Part shown: positions 1 through 8,913 of the stretch, piece after piece
Position numbering within the stretch: the stretch's first letter is position 1
Layout of the letters: the number at the start of each line of letters is the position of its first letter
DNA from: Quillaja saponaria
Taxonomy: Eukaryota > Streptophyta > Magnoliopsida > Fabales > Quillajaceae
DNA: 64,000 bases
Direction of reading: 5' to 3'
NCBI GenBank assembly: GCA_029379385.1
Contig: CM055606.1
Span: forward strand, 19,927,142 to 19,991,141
The notes under the pieces: model-generated
The model's input: only the letters and a program-made list of their open reading frames with translations
Database searches by the model: none
What the model was told of the DNA's origin: nothing
Program-made: the position numbers and the translations under genes

Positions 1-661
1 CATAGCAATTGATAATATGGCATAATTTCATCAATATCAGTAAAAATGTAATATATTAAGCTACAAAGTTCAAATTTGCTCTAACAAAAGCTTCTTCAAT
101 TCAAGAACACCAGAATGTTATGGATCTAACATGCAAACAATGGCACTTCTGCACCAAGTCAACATTTATCTGCATGGACCAGCTCTGAAACATCTGGTGC
201 GAAACCCATCAGCAAGAATAGAAAGATATTTAATATGTTCATTAAATGCCTATATTTCTGAATCTGATAACTTTGCTAAGTTATACAGAGGATTCTTCCA
301 AAAGAAATACTGCAGGGCAGTTTTTGGTATAGTTGGTGCCACTTGTTTCTTGAATCAATGAAGACCAATGTTTTGCATAGAAAGAACATCTACATTGCAA
401 TATAGGAAAGATCTGTTTTTACAATATTGGCATTTAAATATGAAGTCATAACAAAGATGTCGTCATACAAGAGGATTCTTCCAAAGAAATACTGCAGGGC
501 AATTTAGGTTGTTGTTAGTACACGCTGAGTTAATTACTAGGGGAACATATGTGTCAATAAGATTATTTTCAGTTAGGAGGACTTCGCATACTGTAAGTCA
601 TAACAAAATAAACAACAGACCTAACAAAGCAGCGTTTAAGGATGTGCAGAAGTCATACCTG
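1..661. other. Flank 3' of the Agenet gene, no gene seen
   Basis: No recognisable coding exon or RNA gene was found here. The stretch lies downstream of the stop codon of the minus-strand Agenet gene, so part of it may be 3' UTR or a 3' intron. A donor-like CAG|GTATGA on the minus strand sits just past the stop, at about 656-661. The only internal structure seen is a short direct repeat, listed separately. Confidence 0.4.
287..501. repeat. Direct repeat, two copies of about 32 bp
   Basis: Copies lie at 287-319 and 470-501. Both begin AGAGGATTCTTCCAAA and end AAATACTGCAGGGCA. They differ by one A in an A run. The sequence between them is not repeated, so this is a spaced duplication, not a tandem array. 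Confidence 0.75.
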
Positions 662-3216
662 TCAAGAAACCACCCATTCTCCTTGAATCCATGCTAGATG
701 AGGCCTCAGCTCATGATGTTCAAATTCCAGATATTCATTTGTGGTCCTAAAGTGAACCATATACTTCATATTACGAAGAACACTGGATACCTGACCCACC
801 CACCATCCATCATTATACCAAGCATCAACAATTTCATGAAGTTTAAAGAGACCCAGATGTCCAATATCAGGGGGGAAAGGCCTAATATCTGTTGCATCTG
901 CCTCTTCTTTAAGTTGTTCAGTTTCATCATCTGTATTCAGGGTTCGATATTCCACTAAATATCTGTCATTCCCAATCAAGCCAATAATTATGGCACTATA
1001 CCAGGCACCCTGATAACCTTCTTCATCACTCCTGACCTCAACCTTTAAACCCCTGCAGAACTTCACCTTCATTCTATTTCCAGTTTCCTTGATCTTCAAC
1101 TTTATATCTCCAGACTTCACTGCCCGTTCATTTGACTTCTGCATTTCGAAACTCCTGACATGCTGCATATATTTCAATTCCCACAAAAAACATTCAAAAA
1201 TTAGTATCTTCTGGAAAAAAGAAATATAAAGCATTTGCCAATATATTAGCAAAAAAAAAAAGCATTTGCCAATAATTGGTATAGTATATAGACAGAACAT
1301 GCATTCTGAACACCGAAGTTGGACAGAGCTATAAACGGCTGTAAACAAATATCAGCTAGTATTGAAGCAAAAAAAATACCCTTGGAGAAGTTCACTGAAG
1401 ATAAATCTATTATAATAATGAAAAACACTAAATACTTTCTTCTCCAAAGCTACAGATCAAACAAAAAATATCTTTACATACAAGTGAGCAAATTGCTATT
1501 AGATGATATCAACATACACAGGTGTAGGGAAGTTTTTCTTAATGCAACATTATGGCACAAAATAATTCAAACTACAGGATGAAAGGAGAAAATTTAAGTG
1601 TTTCTAGATGCATACCTTGGATGCAATGACCCATTCTCCATTAAGCCAGTCCTGGTGATACCTCAATTTGGAATTTTCAAACATAATTAACTCCTTAGAA
1701 GTTTTAAAGTAAACGAGATACTCTCTGCTGTTCAAAACTTTAGAAATCACACCTTGCCACCACCCTTCATTATACCGCGCATCAACTGCTTGGTGCTCTC
1801 TCAAAGGAAAAACTACTGTAACTTGAGGAGGACAAGGTCTAATATACCGTGCATCTGCTTCTTCTCTCAAGGGCTGCGATCCATCATCTGTTGTCCAAAT
1901 CTCTGTATTCCACCAAAAATTTGTCATTCCCTACAGAGTCAATGACAGTTGCTATGAACCAAGCACCTTTGTAACCTTCCTCATTGCTGGTAACTTCCAC
2001 CATTGTCCCATTTTTAAATTTTGCCTCTGGTGTTCTCTTGCTAAATTTAATCTTCAATCTCATCTTTCTGGACTTCACCTCTACTTCAGGTGTGTTATCC
2101 TTCAACTGAGACATCCATAACTGGCAAGCAATGACACCACACATGCTGTATAAGAGAATACTATCTAAAATATTCAATTAGAAGTGATAAGAGCCAGCTG
2201 ATTTCAACAACATGTATGACAAAACTTGTAAAGTAAAACAACTCCATAAATCACTTTAAGACTAAGCATTAGCGAAAAGCTCACAACCATTCACGCTGTC
2301 CACTATTTGATCATGAAGCCATGCAGCCATTTGATCATGACGGATGCTTGTAGCTAATCAGCAACATGGATATAATCAACCGCAAAAATCCCAGCTCAAC
2401 TCAACATTTGAAGCATGGACGTATATACACAAGTCTAAGACGCGCGAACATCAAAGGATATCTACATCCTGTTGAAATGTATATGCATGCTTGTATACAC
2501 ACGCATGTATAAAAGCACCACTAAATCAAATGGAAGAGAAGCTCAATCAAGTCACATTAATAAAATCAAAAGGAGGAGACACTATGTGTGTGCGTTTAAC
2601 TTCGCATCAGAGCCCCTCCAAGGAAGTGAATCATCCATTGCATTCAGAAATTGAACTCAGAAACACAACTAAGCACCAAACATAGAAACCTATAAACCTC
2701 AATTCCCCTTCTGAAAAAAAAAAAAGAAACAGCAAGAAACCGAATAAATAAAACAGAGAGGGAGAATATGAGTGACAAACCTGTTCAGGGAGAGGTGGGC
2801 TCCAAGACCCATCAACCCATTTTCGATGAAGTCGCAAATTGCACTGCTCGACTTCAAGTTCTTCCTCTTTTGCCTCCGAACAGCACCAAATATCTCGATT
2901 TCTCGAGAATATCCATGATTGTACCCGGATCCCAAGCATTTTCACAATAAGCGTCGACAAAATCACCAGCTTTGAAACATAGAATAAGTTCATGAGGAAT
3001 CTTAGGCCTCAAATTTGCTATATCAACGTACTCTCTCAGACATTTTGCTGGTCTAGACGATCCATTTTCCTCAGAAGAAAAAAGGGTTTGGTACTCGACA
3101 AAGACAACGTTTTTATGCCTAGCCGATGAACGAAGCACCGTAGCGGGGTAGTAGGAACAACAGTCTAGCTTTATGACCTCTACCTGGTCACCCTTGTCGA
3201 AATGGGACGTAAACAT
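662..3216 (-). pseudogene. Six-Agenet-domain protein, ADCP1/AGDP1-like, with two frameshifts
   Basis: Three coding exons on the minus strand: 3216-2781, 2120-1616 and 1162-662, joined in phase 0 by GT-AG introns. Each exon encodes one pair of Agenet (Tudor-like) domains, giving three tandem pairs. That architecture is known from the Arabidopsis H3K9me2 reader ADCP1/AGDP1. Typical motifs are FDKGDQVEV, VFVEYQTL, LRLHRKWVDGSW, EEGYKGAWF, KFLVEYRDL and EEGYQGAWYSA. The frame breaks twice. In exon 1, near 2856-2862, the frame reading VLFGGKRGRT-stop must drop one base to continue as EELEVEQCNLRLHRKW. In exon 2, near 1888-1892, EYRDLDNR-stop must lose one base to continue as TTDDGSQPLREEADARYI. 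With both bases removed the exons total 1,440 nt (479 residues). The start ATG (3214-3216) opens directly onto the first Agenet domain. It is either a recently inactivated gene or carries assembly errors; the family call is firm. Confidence 0.62.
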
Positions 3217-6200
3217 CTCACAATCTGTGTCTGCAATTCTAGGATTTTGGAGAAGTCTAAGTCATCCGAAGGAAACCCTAGGAGAGATAAAGGGGAAAGG
3301 ATCTCTCACACGGAACTGGCGGGTGCCAGGGAGAGAGGTGGTGATGTCACGCGCGCTGGTTAGGCCGTGAGAGAGACAGTGCTACACTGGTACTTCAATG
3401 TCTGACGGCGGGTTATATGTATATGATCATGATGGACTATGGGGGACTATGGGGAACCGTATGGAAACGACGACGTAGAACTGCATGTTTCCAAACCCGA
3501 CGATGCAGCATAGTGATTCCAAAGTTCCAATATGGCCTATTGGGTGGGTTATTTCGGGGCAAGCGAATTATTTATGATATAGAGGATGAATCTTAAAGAG
3601 AATGATTAGGAGTTCTTGCAAAATAAGTTTTATTATAAATTTAAGTTAGACAATTTAATATTATTGTAAAGTTAACTTTTAGTACAATTAAATCGATGAT
3701 TTTATGATAAATTAAGTGAAATAAATGTATATTTTTGTAAAGTTTTAATTTTTTTTCAGATATTATTAATGTTGTGTAAGTGAAAATTTTAATGAGTAAT
3801 AATCCTATTTTTATGGCCTAAACCAATGATGTTTATGTTGTAAAAGTTTTAATAACAAATTAAGCATCTACTATTCAAGTTGTTGAAGAAGTATCAAATT
3901 CTATAGTTGTATATACTAAATTGTTAAGATGGCCTAAACTAATGATGTTTATGTTGTAAAAGTTTTAATAACAAATTATGCATTTACTATTCAAGTTGTT
4001 GAAGGAGTATCAAATTCTGTAGTTGAATATACTAAATTGTTAAGATGGAAAAAACAATGTCACAAATGAAAATGAAAGTTGTTTTTTTAAGCCCTTCATA
4101 CTCTACTAACTTCCCTTCAATCTGCAACTTGTTTTTTGCATTGAAATTAAATTCCTTTGCTAGCAAATTCACACAAAAGTGAATGGATGTGAAGGAAAAT
4201 GAGAAGAAAAAAAAAATTCGGTCCAGCAGGCAACAACCACCACTTTCTTTTGTAGAAGGGTTCTGCAAAGTGATTACATTTGCTTTGAATGTAACATAAT
4301 GAAGCCTACTCCCCAGAGAATATCATAAGCCCAAGTCCAATAATTTGAAGTGTGTGGTTCTTGGCCTGTTTGAGTTTTAAAAAACTATCCCTTCCGTTTG
4401 AAGCCCAATAATGTCAGTACGATTTTCTGAAACAGAAAAGGCCCAGAACCTGTTTACAATTTTCCCATTTTTCATCAACAGTCAAACCTGACACTGATAA
4501 CAAAATCAATATATCAAAATATTTTCAGATCTAAGAAGTAATATTATAATATGAACTCTTGAAATATATCTAGATAAGTAATACAACAATATGAACTTGA
4601 ACCCATTTATCAAAAATTAGAATTCAAAATCTCACTTTATTTGTTCACATGGTATGGGTATCGCCATAAAAATCATAACAAAATATCGTTGTAGTTAAAC
4701 ATTTTCATTATAGATGTTGTTGCAATTCAAAAAAGTTGTTATTCAAATAAAATACTAAATGAGAATATCTTACAAAAAAAGAGACTAATAAAATCAAAGA
4801 TACAAAAACTCAAAGAATGAAAATCATAAACTGAAGATCTGACATAAGAATAATCCATATTTGAATTGATATTTAAAAGGAAAAAAAAGTAAGATCTAGG
4901 AACTACTGTCAAAACAAACTCAAAGGTTTTTTTGAAAGAATTTAGAGAGAATTAGGGCCTTTCTTTAATTTTTCTTCTTTACAGAAAATGATATGGTTTT
5001 GAGTTAAGATCAGAGCTGTGGATGTACTTTTTTACCCTTTGGAACTGTTTGTGGACCACCAAATTAAAAAATTATTAACCTTTTTCCCGGCTGAAAGAAT
5101 CTTTGCAGGGGATTTGCTCCTTTCTTCTCCCAATTGAGCCTCAACAGTGGGATTAAAACCAAAATAGTCCAAACTTGAATTGGACACATGCATAATGAGA
5201 TTTGGACATCTTTCAACCTATCCTCTATCCCTATTTTACACAATTATTCTTTTCCTGATTTGGTTATGCATAGTTTTCTCATTTGGAGTCACCTCAACCA
5301 ACCCTGCTCACTCTGCTTGATTGAAGCTTTTCTTATGCACATGATCATAAAAGCGAATGATAGTACTCTCTTTTAAGTGAATCATGTCAAGTCCATTTTC
5401 AAAATCAGTCCCGTATTACTAATTTCAAAATATAGATCTAAAATCACTTGCATAACATGATCAACAAAATATATAATTGGTATGAAGCGCAGCACACGCC
5501 AACAATATATATTATAAATAAATAATTAACACTAATTTGAAAGAAGAACAAGAAATGACATCTCAAAATAAGTGATACATTTTTCACTTAAAAACTCTGC
5601 ATTGTAATTAGGCCCCAAAAGAAGTATTTATGATTAGTTGGGGAAGAATAGAAAAAATGACACGACCCCTGCAGCCCTGCTAGTCTATATGGGCAAGGAA
5701 TGGATGGAACTAAGCAGCTGTGATCATTGGTCTTAACACGAAAAAACAAAGGGAAAGAGACATAGAGAAGCACACGGGGCCCAGGAAAGTTCATGAATGC
5801 ATACACTTCTGATGTACTAGGTAGGACTCACAGTCCATTACTATTGCTATTTGCTAGGATATATAATAACATATATACTATATATGTAATTCAAATATTG
5901 TATTTTTTGAATGTGACTCATTTTATCAGATGTTTAAGCAAAATAATTAAAATGCTATTTTATTCAACAATTTACACTCACTTAAAGATTTCAAAAATAA
6001 ATTTAAGTTTTGATGGAAAAAGGACTTTTTTGTTCTGTTGATTTGAAGGTGGGGATGAAAATATGATCTATCATATTGGAAGTATTCTATAATCAAAATA
6101 AATTCTACTATGTGTACAATTATTGAATCTTATTTAATTCAAATTCAAATAATTTTTATAATTAAGTTTGGATGAGGCTCAGATCTCTTTATGAACAATA

Positions 6201-7880
6201 AAATTTTGTAGAAGACTAATGATAAAAAATAAAATAAAATGAATAAGAAAAGCCTATTTCGATTTAGATCAATCTTAGGATATAATCAAAATCATGATTC
6301 GATTCATATACTTATTTGAATGATAGAAAACATGTTTAAATTCATTATTAAAGTATAAATTTATATATTATCGATACACATAATTATTACATATTAGTGT
6401 ACCTAAAGTCAATAGTGATAATTGGCATTAAAAACACATGAAACTTTTTTATTGCCTCTTATTTCTTCCAATTTGGAGAATCTATAGAATTATGGAAAGC
6501 TAATACTTCAAGTCCATCTTCTCCTCCTCTACATGTGCATTGCATACAACCAAATTATAAAGAAAAGTGGCAACACAATGCGGTTTGTGAGAGTGCGAGA
6601 TGAGGGGGAAGCACAAGGAGTCAAACCAAGCAAGACAATCCACAACATAGTAATAAACAAAGCAGGTCAAGGAATTGGGGAAGGTGTGAGTTACAAATTC
6701 GTAACATATATTTGACCACAACCTTTGGAGACTGTGAGGTTCCATTCCCCTTCCCCACACAATCCCTGTACAAAAACCCTGAATTACTCAACCTTTTCAA
6801 AGTTTCAAGAAATTTTTTAAGGTTTTTTTTAGGTTACCTAGATTCCATGTTCCCTCTTCTCTCTTGCCAACTGCAATGTGAACCGATTTATGCTTCTCAC
6901 CTTTATGTTTCACCAAAATTTGAAGAGTTGTTAAAATTCAGTTAATAAATTGCATCCTTAATTTCTATTCTCATAAAGGTTAATACATGAAAACCCTAGC
7001 GAGGGATTTTTAGCTAGGCATAGTAACTACTCGGATTGTGTCTGACCCATCATGCATGACATAACCAAATTTTTTTTTCCCTAAGCTTCTAATTGTTTTA
7101 GGTGGATTTAGACATTAACTTAAACCTATTTAATAAATAATTATCACATAAAAAATATAATTTAATTAGATCCACATTTTATTAGACTCGACATGATAAA
7201 TTAAACTGTAATTTATTTAATTTATTAAAAGATTACACCAAAAGTTTAATAACTAACCAAACATTCAAACCTAAAGTTTAATGTCCTACAGCTTGAATGA
7301 GATTTGCAGCTTGATCTATAAACTTAGCCGGCAGTTATGGTTTATTCTAGTCTTTTGGTGTCAGAGATTCCATTCAAATAGACCGAGTTTTTAAAACTCA
7401 CTACAGTTTGTTACCGTACACGTCCCGACAACAAAAGTAACACTGACTCATTTTAACTCAACGGACACAAAACTGCCACATTGCTTCATAAAAAGATAAG
7501 GTAGGGTTATTTTATTTTTCGATTTCCAGAGAGGTAATTCTCACACCGTGAGACTAATTTTTTTGATCTAAATAATGATACAGCGATTCAGAATTTGAAT
7601 ATTTAATTTTTTAAAAATTATAATTCACTTAGCATTGTAACCCATTACTTTTGAATTATTTTAATATAATTACTAAAAATTAATTAGTTTGAGTAATTTA
7701 TTATTCTAATTTTATGAAAGATAAGATATTTATGTTGAGATTTAAAATTTTATAAACATTTTATTTTAGTAAATTTTAAGAAATTCAAAATCTTTAAATT
7801 AGTAAAAAAATCATGTCTCGGTTGACCGAGCCAACTTGGGTTGAGTTTATTCAAATTTAATTTTCAAAATTTACAAAATT
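3217..7880. other. AT-rich intergenic region
   Basis: No exon with recognisable protein similarity was found. The first 300 bases are the less AT-rich upstream region of the Agenet gene. The rest is AT-rich spacer with short homopolymers. The one clear structure is a 116-bp tandem duplication at 3813-4044, listed separately. The ORFs present are short, overlap on both strands and resemble no known family. Confidence 0.6.
3813..4044. repeat. Tandem duplication, 2 x 116 bp
   Basis: Unit 1 is 3813-3928 and unit 2 is 3929-4044. Both start ATGGCCTAAAC and end ATACTAAATTGTTAAG, and they differ at only a few positions. The next base after unit 2 re-enters ATGG, so the register is exact at 116 bp. 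No coding potential is apparent. Confidence 0.88.
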
Positions 7881-7885
7881 ATAAT

Positions 7886-8121
7886 TGGGCCAACAACAAT
7901 TCGGCTTATTGACTGACCTTTGTTTTCGTTTACCTCCACCGAAGGGTCGGCCGGGCAGCACGGTCAGTCTCTTCACTCTGGGGCAGGCAGTCCCTCCCTG
8001 TGATGATGTCACTATGGCCGTTTACATTCTTTCTGGGCCTTGGACCTGTCGCTGTCAGGTCCATCAGGAAAGCCCACTAACTTTCCTCGATATAACCCTC
8101 TCCACTTCCTTCCTTTTTCAC
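7886..8121 (+). promoter_or_regulatory. TAS3 promoter region
   Basis: This is a GC-richer block in AT-rich spacer directly upstream of the TAS3 transcript. Visible elements are two TGGGCC (site II) motifs at 7886-7891 and 8034-8039, a TGATGTCA-like element near 8004, and a TATA-like TATAAC at 8091-8096. A CT-rich (Y-patch-like) stretch at about 8133-8161 lies where a plant leader is expected. The transcription start near 8122 is inferred from the TATA spacing and was not observed. Confidence 0.5.
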
Positions 8122-8207
8122 TAGACATTTTTTTTGCTTCTCTCACTATCTCTCTCTCTCTAAATAGAGGAGCTGAGGAGGTATCAGAGAAAGAAAAGGT
8201 CTGAAAG

Positions 8208-8644
8208 ATGAAAGCAAGAGACAATTTCAAAAAAGGTATGAATTTTAATACTTGCTTACATAAAATATCAGAAGTATTCAAATTCTTCTTCTATTTTAAT
8301 TTTTAAGTTCATTCACACACTTTTTTTTTTCCAAACCATTTATATGGAATTTATACAATTTGTTAGGAAAAAAAGAGATATAATTTTATATTTTAAATAC
8401 TTTTTCTATTACATAATGTAAAGCTGCTTCAATTAATATATTTCTGCCATGCTTGTTAATTCTTTGTACTTAGACAATGATCAATAATGTAGGTACTTTT
8501 CAAGCCCTTACCATGCATGGGCCAAGCAACAGGGTCAACATGTTGAACCCTTTGGAATTTGGAAGCTATGGCCGAAAGGAAATCAAATTTGGCCTTGAAG
8601 AAATTGGAAACCATGACAACTCCTTTTTAATGATATATGGTTAA
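8208..8644 (+). CDS. Short TAS3 peptide ORF ending next to the 5' miR390 site
   Basis: Joining 8208-8235 to 8493-8644 (donor AAAAAAG|GTATGA, acceptor AATGTAG|GTAC) gives a 59-residue ORF starting MKARDNFKKGTF and ending SFLMIYG. Its TAA stop at 8642-8644 lies 9 nt before the 5' miR390 site. If the intron is kept, an internal ATG at 8513 still reads in frame to the same stop. TAS3 RNAs are known to carry such ORFs, and ribosomes are reported to stall upstream of AGO7-miR390 at the 5' site. The role is therefore probably translation up to that point, not a functional peptide. The peptide matches no family I know. The acceptor choice is inferred; another acceptor at 8471-8473 would end the ORF early. 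Confidence 0.6.
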
Positions 8645-8653
8645 TTTTAATTC

Positions 8654-8674
8654 GGTGCTATCTTACCTGAGCTT
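8654..8674 (+). promoter_or_regulatory. 5' miR390 binding site, predicted non-cleavable
   Basis: The site reads GGTGCTATC-TTA-CCTGAGCTT. Against miR390 it pairs fully at miRNA positions 1-9 and 13-18, with a G:U at position 19. The centre is disrupted: a mismatch opposite miRNA position 10 and G:U pairs at 11 and 12. TAS3 5' sites characteristically bind AGO7-miR390 without being cut, and this pattern fits. Confidence 0.88.
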
Positions 8675-8732
8675 TTTCCTACTCTAACCTCTTCATTCAA
8701 CTTTTTTTTTTTTTTTTTTTATAATTTCAGTT

Positions 8733-8774
8733 TTCTTGACCTTGTAAGACCTTTTCTTGACCTTGTAAGACCCC
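8733..8774 (+). ncRNA. Two adjacent tasiARF units
   Basis: Two 21-nt units, 8733-8753 and 8754-8774, share TTCTTGACCTTGTAAGACC and differ only in the last two bases (TT versus CC). This is the conserved tasiARF sequence that targets ARF2/3/4 mRNAs. The units abut with no spacer, as in the two-copy TAS3 genes of dicots such as TAS3a. Confidence 0.95.
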
Positions 8775-8892
8775 ACACCTGTATCTTCCATTTTTCTTTT
8801 ATATGTGTTAACAGATTCTATGTCAAAATTTTTTGACATTGGAGTTTGATTTTTGTGATTCCCCGTTACCGCTCAACTCATCTTCTCTTTCC

Positions 8893-8913
8893 TTGTCTAT
8901 CCCTCCTGAGCTG
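8893..8913 (+). promoter_or_regulatory. 3' miR390 site, predicted cleaved
   Basis: Sixteen contiguous bases at 8897-8912 (CTATCCCTCCTGAGCT) are perfectly complementary to miR390 positions 2-17. The mismatches are confined to the target's 5' end and to the base opposite miRNA position 1. Predicted slicing lies between 8903 and 8904. This site triggers siRNA production and sets the 21-nt register. Confidence 0.92.
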
